A stretch of DNA of 64,000 bases from Mycobacterium sp. D16Q14 (lineage in GTDB: Bacteria; Actinomycetota; Actinomycetes; Mycobacteriales; Mycobacteriaceae), in NCBI GenBank assembly GCA_002013415.1, contig MAEX01000003.1, positions 1 through 64,000 of the forward strand, in the 5' to 3' direction. The number at the start of each line of letters is the position of its first letter. The first letter of the stretch is position 1. The notes beneath the pieces are model-generated. The model saw nothing but the letters and a program-made list of their open reading frames with translations, searched no databases and was not told the origin of the DNA. The translations under genes and the position numbers were made by a program. Positions 18,812 through 29,879 of this stretch are shown one piece after another.

Positions 18812-19093
18812 TCATACTTGGCGGAGATGGACACGCTGCGGTGGGGAAGATAGACCGCGACGGCGACGACCACCGCCACCAGTGCGAGTTTGAACGCGGT
18901 TGCCTCCGAGTGGATTCCGATCGCGTCCAGGAAGGACTCGAAGTACAGCACACGAAATTGCACGCCTACCTACAGTCCGGGGCCAAGCGCATATTCCGAT
19001 GGTGAGGTGGCATCAAGAACGTGTCAACGGCACCCGCGACGCCGCGGTCGGCACCTGCGATGACTTAAGGCTCGCCCTGCGCGTATGTCCCAC
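18812..19093. other. Region without a supported gene upstream of merR
   Basis: The 282 bases lie between the monooxygenase remnant and the merR promoter. A reverse frame starting at 18963 gives MQFRVLYFESFLDAIG and a hydrophobic VVVAVAVYLP run, but it fades into the remnant and has no ribosome site. It may be decayed N-terminal monooxygenase sequence. I see nothing else in it. Confidence 0.4.
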
Positions 19094-19124
19094 TTGACCT
19101 GGAGTCGACTCCAGGTTCTACCGT
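19094..19124 (+). promoter_or_regulatory. MerR-type promoter with a perfect palindromic operator
   Basis: TTGACC (19094-19099) and TACCGT (19119-19124) are separated by 19 bases, the long spacer typical of MerR-controlled promoters. Inside lies a perfect 20-base palindrome, ACCTGGAGT-CG-ACTCCAGGT in form, at 19097-19116. The GTG of merR starts at 19131, about where transcription would begin, so the mRNA is probably leaderless. The regulator likely controls itself and the reductase gene behind it. Confidence 0.8.
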
Positions 19125-19130
19125 GGCTTT

Positions 19131-19550
19131 GTGAGCACAAGTGAGCCGCAGAATGGCGGGTTTCCCATCTCGCACGTTGCCCAACGGACCGGGCTGTCGA
19201 TCGACGCGCTGCGCTGGTTCGAGCGCGAAGGCTTGTTCCCCCGGGTGCCGCGAGACGGCGGTGGCCGCCGCCGATTCAGTGACGACGACATCGAGCGTAT
19301 CCAGCTGATGCTGCGGTTGCGCCGCACTGGCATGCCGGTGCGCGATATGCGGCGCTTTATCCAGCTGTTGGAGGGCGGCGAGGAGACCCACGCCGAGCGA
19401 CTGGAGCTGCTCTTCGCGCAGCGTGTGCGGATTATGGCCGCGATGGAGCGGCTCACCGAAGACCTCAAGGTCGTCGATTTCAAGGTTGCGTATTACACCG
19501 AGTCGGTCAACGGCGCCCCGGCTGCCGCAGTGGGACAGAAGAAGGGTTGA
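19131..19550 (+). CDS. MerR-family transcriptional regulator
   Basis: This 139-residue protein starts at GTG. The MerR N-terminal domain reads [27 protein letters not shown] and [20 protein letters not shown], with [20 protein letters not shown] after it. A coiled-coil dimerisation helix follows (about residues 85-125). There is no C-terminal Cys cluster, so it is probably not a metal or SoxR-type sensor. It belongs to the subgroup often found beside aldo-keto reductases. The reductase starts one base after its stop, and a palindromic 19-base-spacer promoter lies just upstream. Confidence 0.92.
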   Translation: MSTSEPQNGGFPISHVAQRTGLSIDALRWFEREGLFPRVPRDGGGRRRFSDDDIERIQLMLRLRRTGMPVRDMRRFIQLLEGGEETHAERLELLFAQRVRIMAAMERLTEDLKVVDFKVAYYTESVNGAPAAAVGQKKG

Positions 19551-19551
19551 C

Positions 19552-20541
<990 letters not shown>

Positions 20542-20558
20542 CCCATGCCTCTGGTACG

Positions 20559-21092
20559 TCAGTGATCCAGCGGGATGCGCAAGGAGGACATGGTCGCAGC
20601 CAGGCCGTCGTATTGCGTGACGAGCAGGCAAAAGCCGATGAGCTGGCGGCGGTCCAGGAACTTGGCGAGTCCCTCCCACGCGTCATCGGAAAGTGTTCTG
20701 GTGGTGAGGATCTCATCAACACCGGTGATGAGTGCGCGCTCCTTGTCGGAGAGTCCCTCGGCGCTGGCCCCGGTGAAGATCCGCTCTTGATACGCGGGAT
20801 CGATACCGGCACCCTTGGCGATGCGGGTGTGGTGCTGCAGTTCGTACTCGCACTCACGTACGTGGGCCACGCGCAGGATGACTACTTCGGTATCGCGGGC
20901 AGAGAGTTTGGTGCCGCGCAGAATCGCACCGGAGTACGCCAGCCACGGCCAGAACCGGACGCCCGTCTGTCCGAGGGTGGTCGCCAGGTGCATCTCCGGC
21001 ACGCTGATTGCGCGTGCCATGCCCTTGGCAATCACCCAGTTGACCGGTCCGAGCTCACGCAGACCACCTGATGGGATACGGCCATCGCTCAC
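20559..21092 (-). CDS. Carboxymuconolactone decarboxylase (AhpD-like) protein, Rv0464c-like
   Basis: This 177-residue protein belongs to the carboxymuconolactone decarboxylase/AhpD-like superfamily. The family motif appears as RECEYELQHHTRIAKGAG; the AhpD CxxC pair is replaced by C-E-Y-E, so peroxidase-coupled thiol chemistry is unlikely. The segment LSDKERALITGVDEIL follows. Its ATG overlaps the stop of ramB by four bases, matching Rv0464c-Rv0465c in M. tuberculosis. The function is unknown. Confidence 0.85.
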   Translation of the reverse strand: MSDGRIPSGGLRELGPVNWVIAKGMARAISVPEMHLATTLGQTGVRFWPWLAYSGAILRGTKLSARDTEVVILRVAHVRECEYELQHHTRIAKGAGIDPAYQERIFTGASAEGLSDKERALITGVDEILTTRTLSDDAWEGLAKFLDRRQLIGFCLLVTQYDGLAATMSSLRIPLDH

Positions 21093-22525
21093 TGTCGGGC
21101 TCCTTCTTGCTGAACAAGGTATGGCGACACCGTACTTCGGTGCTCGTCAAGGTCGAGTGCCCGCCCGAGTGCCGGGAAGGCGCGCTGGGGGCAGTTGTCG
21201 CGCTCGCACACGCGACAGCCCACACCAATCGGCGTGGTCGCACCTTCGGAGGACAGATCCAGACCCTCCGAATAGACGAGCCGGTGCGCGTGCCGTAGCT
21301 CGCAACCCAACCCGATCGCGAACGTCTTACCTGGTTGGCCGTACCGCGACGCACGCCGTTCGACGGTGCGCGCCACCCACAGGTAGTTGCGCCCGTCGGG
21401 CATCTGCGCCACCTGGACCAAGATCTTGCCCGGGTTGCCGAAGGTCTCGTAGACGTTCCACAGCGGACAGGTGCCACCGCTGGAGGAGAAATGGAAACCG
21501 GTCGCTGACTGACGTTTGGACATGTTTCCGGCACGATCAACCCGGACGAACGAGAACGGGACCCCACGCATCGAGGGGCGCTGCAGGGTGGACAGCCGGT
21601 GACAGATGGTCTCGTAGCTCACCGAGTAGAAGGCGGAAAGCCGTTCTATGTCGTACTGGAAATCCTCGGCCACCCCATGGAACTGGCGGTAGGGAAGGAC
21701 CGTGGCGGCGGCGAAGTAGTTGGCCAGGCCCAAGCGTGCCAGTTTCCGTGATTCCTCCGAGGTGAATTTGCCGTCGTCGACCATGGTGTCGATGAGATCG
21801 CCGTACTCCAGATAGGCCAGCTCAGTCGCCAGCTTGAAAACCTGTTGCCCACCAGAGAGGTGATTGCTGATCTCGAGCGTCTTGGATCCTGGATCGTACT
21901 TGTGCAGGACGCTGTCACCGAGATCGATGCGCCGGGCGATGTGGACGCCGTGTACCTCGGTGAGACGGTCGGCGATCTCTCTGGCCAGGTCCGCCCGGTG
22001 CATGCGCATCCGAACCGTCAGGTCTTCGGCCGCGGTGTCGAGCTCATGGAGATAGTTGTGCCGCTGATAGAAGTAGTCGCGTACTTCTTCGTGCGGCATG
22101 GTGATCGATCCGCTGCCGCTGCCGTCGGTGTAGCGGTCCTCAGTGGCCGCCGCCAACTGCGTGGTGGTGATCCGGTAGCGCCGATGCAGGTTGACCATGG
22201 CGCGGGCCAGCGCGGGATGCCCGGCGACCACATCGGCGATCTCTGCGGGATCGACGTCGATGTCCAGGTCTTTGTCCTGCACCACTTCGCGCAGTTCGGC
22301 GATAAGGCGGCTGTCGTCCTGGGAGGAGAAGAACGTCGCGTCGACACCGAACACCTCGGTGATACGCAGCAGCACCGCCACAGTGAGTGGGCGGACGTCA
22401 TGCTCGATCTGATTGAGATAGCTCGGGGAGATCTCCAGCATCTGGGCCAGCGCGGCTTGACTGAACCCGCGTTCGCTCCGAAGTTGACGAAGGCGCCCTC
22501 CAACATACGTTTTGGACACGTTCAC
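21089..22525 (-). CDS. ramB: RamB/ScfR-type transcriptional regulator of short-chain acyl metabolism
   Basis: This 478-residue protein matches mycobacterial RamB (Rv0465c), which represses glyoxylate-cycle genes such as icl1. It has an N-terminal XRE helix-turn-helix (GRLRQLRSERGFSQAALAQM and SPSYLNQIEHD, residues about 10-60), a central IrrE/DUF955-like region and a C-terminal DUF2083 domain with a Cys cluster GVGCRVCERDNCPQRAFP. It is co-transcribed with the AhpD-like gene. The inverted repeat just upstream is a likely self-binding site. In M. tuberculosis Rv0466 and icl1 follow divergently; here the GPL export genes do instead. Confidence 0.92.
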   Translation of the reverse strand: MNVSKTYVGGRLRQLRSERGFSQAALAQMLEISPSYLNQIEHDVRPLTVAVLLRITEVFGVDATFFSSQDDSRLIAELREVVQDKDLDIDVDPAEIADVVAGHPALARAMVNLHRRYRITTTQLAAATEDRYTDGSGSGSITMPHEEVRDYFYQRHNYLHELDTAAEDLTVRMRMHRADLAREIADRLTEVHGVHIARRIDLGDSVLHKYDPGSKTLEISNHLSGGQQVFKLATELAYLEYGDLIDTMVDDGKFTSEESRKLARLGLANYFAAATVLPYRQFHGVAEDFQYDIERLSAFYSVSYETICHRLSTLQRPSMRGVPFSFVRVDRAGNMSKRQSATGFHFSSSGGTCPLWNVYETFGNPGKILVQVAQMPDGRNYLWVARTVERRASRYGQPGKTFAIGLGCELRHAHRLVYSEGLDLSSEGATTPIGVGCRVCERDNCPQRAFPALGRALDLDEHRSTVSPYLVQQEGARQ

Positions 22526-22536
22526 CAGCCTACGCG

Positions 22537-22570
22537 CCTTGCCAACTCCAACTTCGCAGTCTTGGCAAGG
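22537..22570. promoter_or_regulatory. Inverted repeat upstream of ramB, candidate operator
   Basis: CCTTGCCAA (22537-22545) and TTGGCAAGG (22562-22570) are perfect inverted nine-base arms 16 bases apart, starting 12 bases before the ramB ATG. RamB proteins bind short TTTGCAAA-like half-sites, which these resemble loosely. Autoregulation of ramB is the simplest reading. It was read by eye. Confidence 0.5.
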
Positions 22571-23041
22571 TTCGGATCCGTCCAGGATCCGGTCCGCGGC
22601 GAGGCAAGTGGGGCCCTGAGGTCACCGAGCAATCAAGCTGGTTTGCTTTCTGGATGTACCGCAGTCAAGGTCACCGGCGAACACGGTCAGCTGAGCTGCT
22701 TCTCGCTATGACCGGCGCCACTGTGCCTGGCCGTTGGATACCGAGGTCACAAACAGGGGCTCCAGCTGCTGATTAGCTATCTGTTCACTCATTCGTGCGG
22801 AATGGTAAATACAGTCACAGGAGTTGCCCAAGATGCCGTGCAGTAAATCTGTACACGCATGTATCCCACATAGCGTGCTACTCATTCCATATCGGGTGTG
22901 CAACGGGCACATACGCGACTCTCATGCATGGTCTAATCTTTAACGGCTGGGGAGCACCGCTGCGGTGTTCCGCGTTTTGCAATTTGGGATGTGCATGTCC
23001 GAGCATGGTGCCGGATGCGGCGATAGACGAGGAGGGTTACG
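22571..23041. other. Intergenic region before mmpS4, includes a hairpin
   Basis: About 470 bases between divergent ramB and mmpS4 carry no convincing gene. A forward reading frame at 22795-23196 is Cys-rich, starts with no ribosome site and runs into mmpS4 out of frame, so I reject it. At 22951-22971 GGAGCACC and GGTGTTCC form an eight-pair hairpin (one G-T) with a five-base loop, followed by CGCGTTTTGC; it lies about 70 bases before mmpS4. The sequence GGAGGG at 23031-23036 is the only strong ribosome site. The main GPL-transport promoter should be here. Confidence 0.5.
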
Positions 23042-23056
23042 ATTCTTCGGCTTTTG

Positions 23057-23473
23057 ATGCGTCTGTGGATTCCGCTGCTGGTGCTCGCGGTAATTGGCGT
23101 CGGCGGATTTACGGTGTCGCGGCTCCACGGTGTATTCGGTTCCGAGAACCGTCCGTCGTATGCCGACACGAATGTCGGCGACTCCAAATCGTTTGATCCC
23201 AAGAAGATGTCGTATGAGGTTTTTGGCTCGCCGGGGAATGTCGCCGATATCAGCTATTTCGATGTCAATGGCGATCCGCTGTACATTCAAAAAATCCCGC
23301 TGCCGTGGTCGGTGAAATTCGAGATCGGCAAGACGACCGCCGTGGGAAGCATCATGGCGCAGGGAGATGGTGGCAGTATTGGCTGCCGCATTATCGTGGA
23401 TGATGAGGTTAAGTCCGAGAAGGTGAGTACTCAGACCAATGCCTTTACCTCATGCTTGCTGAAGGCCGCATGA
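23057..23473 (+). CDS. mmpS4: MmpS4 small membrane protein of GPL export
   Basis: MmpS proteins pair with MmpL transporters. From ATG 23057 the product has 138 residues: an N-terminal transmembrane helix ([19 protein letters not shown]), then SRLHGVFG and an extracytoplasmic MmpS domain with [24 protein letters not shown] and two Cys residues ([16 protein letters not shown]). The best ribosome site (GGAGGG, 23031-23036) is 20 bases before this ATG but five bases before an in-frame ATT at 23042; a TTG at 23054 is also in frame. The stop overlaps mmpL4a (ATGA). In M. abscessus MmpS4 is needed for GPL export. Confidence 0.92.
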   Translation: MRLWIPLLVLAVIGVGGFTVSRLHGVFGSENRPSYADTNVGDSKSFDPKKMSYEVFGSPGNVADISYFDVNGDPLYIQKIPLPWSVKFEIGKTTAVGSIMAQGDGGSIGCRIIVDDEVKSEKVSTQTNAFTSCLLKAA

Positions 23474-26349
23474 GCGAGGACGGCGGTAAAGGCCAATCAC
23501 ACCGGCCGGTAATGGCGACCATTATCCGCAAGGGCGCGGTATTTATTATCTTGGGCTGGCTTGCGATCACTGTCGTGTTGACCGTCAAGGTGCCACCGCT
23601 GGAGATCGTCGAAAGAGAACATTCGGTCTCCCTCAGCCCGCCGGATGCGCCCTCCGTCAAAGCGATGACGCAGATGGGGAAGGTCTTCCAGGAATCCAAT
23701 TCCGAGAGTGTCGCGGTGATCGTGATCGAGGGCGAGAACCCCCTCGGCGACGACGCGCACAAGTATTACGACGCCGTCGTCCGTCAATTGAAGGACGACC
23801 CGAAACATGTGCAGCACATCCAGGACTTTTGGGGTGACCCGCTAACCGCAGGGGCCGCCCAGAGTGCGGACGGAAAAGCCGCGTATGTGCAGTTGAATCT
23901 CACCGGACGCTTTGGTCAGGCCGATGCGAACGAATCCGTGGAGGCCGTCCAGAAGATCGTCAAGAACACCCCGGGGCTGCCGCCAGGGGTGAAGACCTAT
24001 GTCACGGGTCCCGCGGCTGTCGTCTCCGATATGTCGGAGAGCGGAAACCGGACGGTCGTTCTCATCACCCTGGTGAGTGTCGGCGTGATTTTCCTGATGC
24101 TGCTCCTGCTCTACCGGTCCTTCATCACGGTCATCATCTTGCTGTTCACCGTCGGTATCGAGCTGCAGGTCGCGCGGGGACTCGTCGCATTCCTGGGCAT
24201 GCACGGGATCGTGGGTCTGACCACCTTCGTCGTCAACCTGCTGGTGTCTGTGGGTATTGCCGCAGGTACGGACTATGGAATCTTCTTCACCGGGCGGTAT
24301 CAGGAGGCGCGTCAGGCAGGCGAGGATCGCCAGAGCGCGTACTACACCGCCTATCGCGGGGTGGCCAAGGTCGTCTTGGCATCCGGCCTGACTATCGCGG
24401 GTGCGATCGCATGTCTGCACTTCACCCGACTGCCTTACTTCAAGCCGTTGGGTATCCCGGGTGCGGTCGGCATCCTGGTCGCGGTGGCGGTGGCGCTCAC
24501 CCTGGTACCGGCATGCATCGCCGCGGGTAGTCGCTTCGGGCTGTTCGATCCCAAGCGGCAGGTGACGACGCGCCGTTGGCGGCGGCTGGGCACCGCGATT
24601 GTGCGCTGGCCCGGACCGATTCTCGCCGGGACGGTGGCGATCTCACTTATCGGGCTCTTGACGCTGCCGGGATACAACCCCAGCTACACCGACGCGAAGT
24701 ACATACCGCAGGACATCCCCGCGGTCCAGGGACTCGTCGCCGCTTCACGGCATTTCCCCGAATCGAAGATGTCTACACCCGACATCCTGCTGGTCGAGGC
24801 CAATCACGATATGCGTAACTCGGCCGATCTCCTGGTGTTGAACAGGCTTGCCAAGGCGGTGTTCGCGGTACCCGGCATCGCCAACGTGCAGTCCATCACG
24901 CGTCCCGAGGGAACGCAGATCGAGCACTCGTCGGTGCCCTTCATGCTCAGCATGTCGAATGCGAGCCAGCGGTTGAGTCTGCCGTTCCAGCGCGCGCGTA
25001 TGGACGACATGCTCAAGCAGGCCGATGACATGGGAACGACGATCGCGCTTATGCAGCGCATGTTCGATCTGATGAAACAGATGGTGGCGACCACTCACCG
25101 GATGGTCAGCACCACGCACGATCTTCAGAAAGATATGTCCACGCTGCGGGACCACATCGAAAATTTCGAAGACTTCTGGCGGCCGATCCGTAACTACTTC
25201 TACTGGGAGAAGCACTGCTTCGACATTCCCATCTGCTGGTCGATCAGGTCGATCTTCGATGCGCTCGACGGCGTCGACCAGGTGACGGACAAGATGCAGA
25301 CTCTGGTAGGCGATCTTGACGAGCTGGACAGGCTGATGCCGCAGCTACTCGAGCAGTTCCCGGTGATGATCGACACGATGAAGAGCACCCGCGAATCGAT
25401 GCTGACGATGCACAGCACGATGTCCGGCATCTTCGCCCAGATGGATGAATCCACCGAGAACTCGACCGCCATGGGTAAGGCGTTCGACGCGTCGAAGAAC
25501 GATGACTCCTTCTATCTGCCGCCGGATGTTCTGAACAACAAGGACTTCAAGCGGATCATGAAGATCTTCATGTCGCCCGACGGCAAGTCCACGCGCATGC
25601 TCATATCTCAGCGCGGAGATCCCGCGACGCCCGAAGGCATTTCGCGGGTGGAGCCGATCAAGACCGCCGCGGAGGAAGCGCTCAAGGGAACTCCGCTGGA
25701 GCACGCCAAGCTCTCTCTGGCCGGTACGGCGGCAGGTGTCAGCGAGCTGGTCGACGGATCAAAATACGATCTCTTGATCGCGGGTGTCGCGGCGCTGTGC
25801 CTCATTTTCATCATCATGTTGTTGATGACGCGGAGCCTGGTCGCCGCCCTGGTGATCGTCGGAACCGTGGCGTTGTCGCTGGGCGCGTCGTTCGGTCTGT
25901 CCGTTCTTGTCTGGCAACACATTTGCGGTATCCAGATCAACTGGGTGGTGTTGGCCATGTCGGTCATCGTGCTGCTCGCGGTGGGGTCCGACTACAACCT
26001 GCTACTCGTCTCGCGCATGAAAGAGGAGTTGGGCGCCGGCCTCAATACGGGCATCATCCGAGCGATGGGTGGTACCGGCAAGGTGGTGACCGCCGCCGGT
26101 CTGGTGTTCGCGGCCACGATGGGCTCCATGATCGTTAGCGACCTGCTCACCCTTGGGCAGGTGGGAACGACAATCGGATTGGGCCTGTTGTTCGACACCC
26201 TGATTGTGCGAGCGTTCATGACGCCGGCCATCGCCGCGCTCCTGGGCCGGTGGTTCTGGTGGCCACTGCAGGTGTCTCCCCGGCCAGTCGGCGCGGTGCA
26301 CGGGTGGAAGGGACCGCGCCTCGTCCGCTCCGTGCTGCAGAGGAACTGA
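23470..26349 (+). CDS. mmpL4a: MmpL4a, RND-type GPL exporter
   Basis: This 959-residue MmpL transporter has about twelve transmembrane helices, two periplasmic porter-like domains and a long helical hairpin insert (about residues 520-680) rich in Met, as in GPL-type MmpLs. The proton-relay motif [20 protein letters not shown] lies in helix 4, and [19 protein letters not shown] in helix 10. The ATG overlaps the mmpS4 stop and the gene ends by overlapping mmpL4b. MmpL4a and MmpL4b are both required for GPL translocation in M. abscessus, and loss of either gives rough colonies. Paralogy with MmpL4b is obvious throughout. Confidence 0.96.
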   Translation: MSEDGGKGQSHRPVMATIIRKGAVFIILGWLAITVVLTVKVPPLEIVEREHSVSLSPPDAPSVKAMTQMGKVFQESNSESVAVIVIEGENPLGDDAHKYYDAVVRQLKDDPKHVQHIQDFWGDPLTAGAAQSADGKAAYVQLNLTGRFGQADANESVEAVQKIVKNTPGLPPGVKTYVTGPAAVVSDMSESGNRTVVLITLVSVGVIFLMLLLLYRSFITVIILLFTVGIELQVARGLVAFLGMHGIVGLTTFVVNLLVSVGIAAGTDYGIFFTGRYQEARQAGEDRQSAYYTAYRGVAKVVLASGLTIAGAIACLHFTRLPYFKPLGIPGAVGILVAVAVALTLVPACIAAGSRFGLFDPKRQVTTRRWRRLGTAIVRWPGPILAGTVAISLIGLLTLPGYNPSYTDAKYIPQDIPAVQGLVAASRHFPESKMSTPDILLVEANHDMRNSADLLVLNRLAKAVFAVPGIANVQSITRPEGTQIEHSSVPFMLSMSNASQRLSLPFQRARMDDMLKQADDMGTTIALMQRMFDLMKQMVATTHRMVSTTHDLQKDMSTLRDHIENFEDFWRPIRNYFYWEKHCFDIPICWSIRSIFDALDGVDQVTDKMQTLVGDLDELDRLMPQLLEQFPVMIDTMKSTRESMLTMHSTMSGIFAQMDESTENSTAMGKAFDASKNDDSFYLPPDVLNNKDFKRIMKIFMSPDGKSTRMLISQRGDPATPEGISRVEPIKTAAEEALKGTPLEHAKLSLAGTAAGVSELVDGSKYDLLIAGVAALCLIFIIMLLMTRSLVAALVIVGTVALSLGASFGLSVLVWQHICGIQINWVVLAMSVIVLLAVGSDYNLLLVSRMKEELGAGLNTGIIRAMGGTGKVVTAAGLVFAATMGSMIVSDLLTLGQVGTTIGLGLLFDTLIVRAFMTPAIAALLGRWFWWPLQVSPRPVGAVHGWKGPRLVRSVLQRN

Positions 26350-29306
26350 TGAGGTCGGGTGTGAATGCTGAGTCAAACTCAGCACATTCGCGGCCGTTTA
26401 TCGCGCGAACCATACGAAACCTGTCGCCCCTGATCATCCTGGGCTGGCTGGCGCTGATTCTGTATACGACGCTGGCGTCGGTCAATTGGGACTGGACCAA
26501 GGCGATCCCCGCGTTGGAAAACGTCGCGGAAGCGCGTTCGGTCTCGCTGATGCCACAGGATGCGCCGGCCGTCAAGGCCATCATGCGCATGGGCAAGGAC
26601 TTCAACGAATCGAACTCGGACAGCTCCGCGATGATCGTGCTCGAGGGGAAGGAGCCGCTCGGCGAGGACGCGCATGCGTACTACGCCGGACTGATCCGCG
26701 AGCTGCGTAACGATCCCAAACACGTTGAGCACGTGCAGGATCTTTGGGGCGATCGGCTGACGTCGTCGAGTGTGCAGAGTCCCGACGAAAAGGCTGCATA
26801 CGTGCAGTTGAATCTCGTTGGTAATCAAGGCACCGCCGTGGGGGACGAATCGGTTGCCGCGATCCGCGAGATCGTCAATCGGACGTTGCCCGCCACTCCG
26901 GCCGACGTCAAGGTCTATGTGGCCGGTGCGGCACCGCTCGCCTCGGATATGCAGCATGCGGGCAATAAGTCGATTCTGAAGATCACCGCGGTCACCGTGG
27001 TCATCATCTTCACGTTGCTGTTGATCCTCTATCGCTCCGTTGTCACGGTGATCCTGCTGCTGATCATGGTCGGTGTCGAATTGGCCGCTGCCCGTGGCAT
27101 TGTGGCGTTTCTCGGCTACCACGATGTTTTCGTGTTGTCGACGTTTGCCGTCAACATGCTGGTCTTCTTGAGCATCGCCGCCGGCACCGATTACGGGATC
27201 TTCTTCTTCGGTCGATATCAAGAGGCGCGCCAGGCCGGTGAGGACCGGGAAACGGCCTACTACACCACATATCGCAGCGTGGCCCCCGTTGTCTTGGCCT
27301 CCGGGCTGACCATCGCCGGAGCCATTCTGTGTCTGCATTTCACGCGGCTGCCCTACTTCCAAACCATGGGCATCCCGTGTGCCATCGGCATGCTGGCGGC
27401 CGTCGCGGTCGCGGTCACGCTGGTTCCCGCGGGGATTGCGGTGGCCAGCCGATTCGGGTTGCTCGAACCCACACGCAAGCTGCGGGTTCAGCGGTGGCGC
27501 GGGCTGGGTACGGCTGTTGTCCGCTGGCCCGCACCGATCCTGGTCGCCTCGTTGGCCGTGGCATTGGTGGGGCTATCCACGTTGCCGGGGTACAAGACGA
27601 GCTACAACGATCGGCTGTACATCTCCGGCGATATCCCCGCCAACCAGGGATTCGCTGCTGCACAACGACATTTCTCCGAGTCGCGTCTTACGCCCGACGT
27701 GTTGTTGATCGAAACCGATCGGGATCTTCGTAACCCTGCCGACTTCCTGGTGCTGAACAAGGTCGCCAAGGCCATTTTCAAGGTGCGTGGGGTGTCGAGG
27801 GTCCAGGGGATTACCCGCCCCGAGGGAACCCCGATCGCCAACACATCGGTGCCCTTCTTGCTCAGCTTGCAAAGCGCCGGCCAGGTACAGGCGACTCGAT
27901 TCCAGAAGAAGCGCATCGCCGACATGCAAAAGCAGGCTGAGGATATGTCGAAGATGATCGCGACGATGCAGCGCACGTACCTCGTGATGAAGAAGATGTC
28001 CGAGACCACGCACCGGATGACGGCCCATACACATGAGGTGCAGCAACTCACCGACGACTTGCGGGGCAGCATTGCGCTGTTCGATGACTTCCTTCGGCCG
28101 ATCCGCAACTATTTCTATTGGGAAAAGCACTGTTTCGACATCCCCATCTGCTTCTCGATCAGATCGATCTTCGATGCGATGGACGCAGTCGACGCGCTCG
28201 ATGACGGGTTGTTGGTTCTCGTCAGGGACATGGATCAGCTGGACGCCATCATGCCGCAGCTGCTTGTCCAGTTCCCTCAGATGATCGAGGTCATGCAGAG
28301 CATGCGGACCTCGGTGCTCACCATGTACGCCACGATGTCCGGGCAGTTCGCTTCGATGGACGAATCCACCAATGACGTGATGGCCATGGGACAGGCATTC
28401 GACGCCTCCAAGAACGACGATTCGTTCTTCCTGCCCCCAGAAGTGTTCAAAAACCCCGACTTCCAGCGTGCGATGAGCTCGTTCCTATCGCCGGACGGAA
28501 AGACGGTGCGGTTCATCATTTCTCATAATGGTGATCCGATGTCGCCGGAGGGCATTACCCGGATTGAGCAGATCCGTAGCGCGGCAGAGGAGGCGCTTAA
28601 GGGAACGCCTCTGGTGGGCGGCAAGATCTACCTCGCCGGTGCCGCGTCAACCGCGAAGGACTGGAAGGACGGCTCGACTTACGACCTGCTGATCGCGGGC
28701 ATCGCGGCGATCTGCCTGGTGTTCATCATCATGCTCATCACCACCCGGAGTTTCATCGCGGCTCTGGTGATCGTCGGTACGGTGGCGCTGTCGCTGGGCG
28801 CGTCCTTTGGCATGTCGGTGCTGCTGTGGCAGTACATCCTTGGCATCAATCTGCACTGGATGGTGTTGGCGATGTCCGTGATCATCCTGCTGGCAGTGGG
28901 GTCCGACTACAACTTGCTTCTCGTCTCCCGGATGAAAGAGGAGCTGAGTGCGGGGCTGAACACGGGCATCATCCGCGCGATGGGCGGCACCGGAAAGGTT
29001 GTCACATCAGCCGGATTGGTGTTTGCGGCCACCATGGCTTCGATGGTCGTCAGCGATCTGCAGATCATCGGTCAGATCGGCACCACCATCGGGCTGGGCC
29101 TGTTGTTCGATACGCTGATCGTGCGCTCGTTCATGACGCCGTCGATCGCGGCGCTCCTTGGCCGGTGGTTCTGGTGGCCGCAGCGAGTACGGCCGCGACC
29201 GCCGAGTGCTCTGCTCGAGCCCGTGGGCGCCCGCCCGGCACCGTCCGTCTCGGCCCGACAGGACGATGACGATCCGACCACCGAGCTGCCGAAGTTCACC
29301 AACTAA
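26349..29306 (+). CDS. mmpL4b: MmpL4b, RND-type GPL exporter
   Basis: This 985-residue protein starts at the ATG that overlaps the mmpL4a stop (TGATG); the longer open frame upstream lies inside mmpL4a. It repeats the MmpL4a plan: transmembrane cores, [16 protein letters not shown], the helix-4 motif [20 protein letters not shown] and the helix-10 motif [16 protein letters not shown]. The C terminus has a short Asp-rich tail ([14 protein letters not shown]) absent from MmpL4a. Mutations here, including frameshifts, are a recurrent cause of the rough morphotype in M. abscessus. A hairpin terminator follows. Confidence 0.96.
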   Translation: MRSGVNAESNSAHSRPFIARTIRNLSPLIILGWLALILYTTLASVNWDWTKAIPALENVAEARSVSLMPQDAPAVKAIMRMGKDFNESNSDSSAMIVLEGKEPLGEDAHAYYAGLIRELRNDPKHVEHVQDLWGDRLTSSSVQSPDEKAAYVQLNLVGNQGTAVGDESVAAIREIVNRTLPATPADVKVYVAGAAPLASDMQHAGNKSILKITAVTVVIIFTLLLILYRSVVTVILLLIMVGVELAAARGIVAFLGYHDVFVLSTFAVNMLVFLSIAAGTDYGIFFFGRYQEARQAGEDRETAYYTTYRSVAPVVLASGLTIAGAILCLHFTRLPYFQTMGIPCAIGMLAAVAVAVTLVPAGIAVASRFGLLEPTRKLRVQRWRGLGTAVVRWPAPILVASLAVALVGLSTLPGYKTSYNDRLYISGDIPANQGFAAAQRHFSESRLTPDVLLIETDRDLRNPADFLVLNKVAKAIFKVRGVSRVQGITRPEGTPIANTSVPFLLSLQSAGQVQATRFQKKRIADMQKQAEDMSKMIATMQRTYLVMKKMSETTHRMTAHTHEVQQLTDDLRGSIALFDDFLRPIRNYFYWEKHCFDIPICFSIRSIFDAMDAVDALDDGLLVLVRDMDQLDAIMPQLLVQFPQMIEVMQSMRTSVLTMYATMSGQFASMDESTNDVMAMGQAFDASKNDDSFFLPPEVFKNPDFQRAMSSFLSPDGKTVRFIISHNGDPMSPEGITRIEQIRSAAEEALKGTPLVGGKIYLAGAASTAKDWKDGSTYDLLIAGIAAICLVFIIMLITTRSFIAALVIVGTVALSLGASFGMSVLLWQYILGINLHWMVLAMSVIILLAVGSDYNLLLVSRMKEELSAGLNTGIIRAMGGTGKVVTSAGLVFAATMASMVVSDLQIIGQIGTTIGLGLLFDTLIVRSFMTPSIAALLGRWFWWPQRVRPRPPSALLEPVGARPAPSVSARQDDDDPTTELPKFTN

Positions 29307-29356
29307 TCACGCTTTGGTTCAATCGCTTTGGTGTTCGATGCGATGTTGCCAACGCA

Positions 29357-29392
29357 AAAGGCCGGGCGAGGGTTCACCTCTGCCCGGCCTTT
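29357..29392. terminator. Strong bidirectional hairpin terminator
   Basis: AAAGGCCGGGC (29357-29367) pairs with GCCCGGCCTTT (29382-29392); GAGG and CCTC extend the stem inwards around a short loop. A-rich and T-rich flanks serve both directions. It separates the mmpS4-mmpL4 operon from the convergent small secreted-protein gene. Confidence 0.85.
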
Positions 29393-29404
29393 GTGGGTAA
29401 AGAC

Positions 29405-29743
29405 TCAGTACTTGTGGCAGCTTCGCACCATCTGCTGGAAGACGGGTATGACGAACTCGATGCCCTGATTGCCCCTGACCTGGTTGATCATGGTCACGCG
29501 CTTGGCCTTCGGTGAACTGAGGAACTCTTGCATGAACTGCTGATTCGGGGGTGATTGGTCGAAATACTCCGCGGCCATCGGGTTCTCCGCGTGCAGCGCC
29601 GCGTTCGCCTGATCGTACGTACAGGTGCTGTTCACCATCTCGTCCGTAACAGGGTCTGCGGATGCGAGTCCAGCGCCCGCGCTCAACGCCAGCGTGGCAC
29701 CGCCAACGGCCGCCAGAATCTTCGTCAGTGACAGTTTGTTCAT
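29405..29743 (-). CDS. Secreted hemophore-related small protein
   Basis: From ATG 29743 the product has 112 residues, beginning MNKLSLTKILAAVGGATLAL with a clear Sec signal and cleavage near AGLASA-DPV. The mature part has two Cys residues (STCTYDQANAAL near its start, SCHKY at its end) and DQSPPNQQFMQEFLSSP, the layout of mycobacterial hemophore-related (Rv0203-like) proteins. Whether it binds heme cannot be seen. A longer frame from 29773 lacks a sensible signal start. It lies inside the GPL locus on the opposite strand to mmpL4b. A role in GPL biology is not implied. Confidence 0.8.
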   Translation of the reverse strand: MNKLSLTKILAAVGGATLALSAGAGLASADPVTDEMVNSTCTYDQANAALHAENPMAAEYFDQSPPNQQFMQEFLSSPKAKRVTMINQVRGNQGIEFVIPVFQQMVRSCHKY

Positions 29744-29879
29744 GTTCTCAATAGCCTCCCTCGTACCGACCACATCAACTTTACGTATTCAACGAAACCC
29801 AAGGCCCAGGGTGCACTCAGACCCATGACTATTTATACGTCCGACAATCCATTGTGTTACCGCCGACCAGAACATCGGT

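Noticed and set aside
18715..18963. Reverse frame starting MQFRVLYFESFLDAIG
   Set aside because: It has a hydrophobic run but no ribosome site and merges into the monooxygenase remnant. It is likelier decayed N-terminal sequence than a gene.
22795..23196. 133-codon forward frame upstream of and overlapping mmpS4
   Set aside because: Cys-rich, no ribosome site, and out of frame with the clearly real mmpS4.
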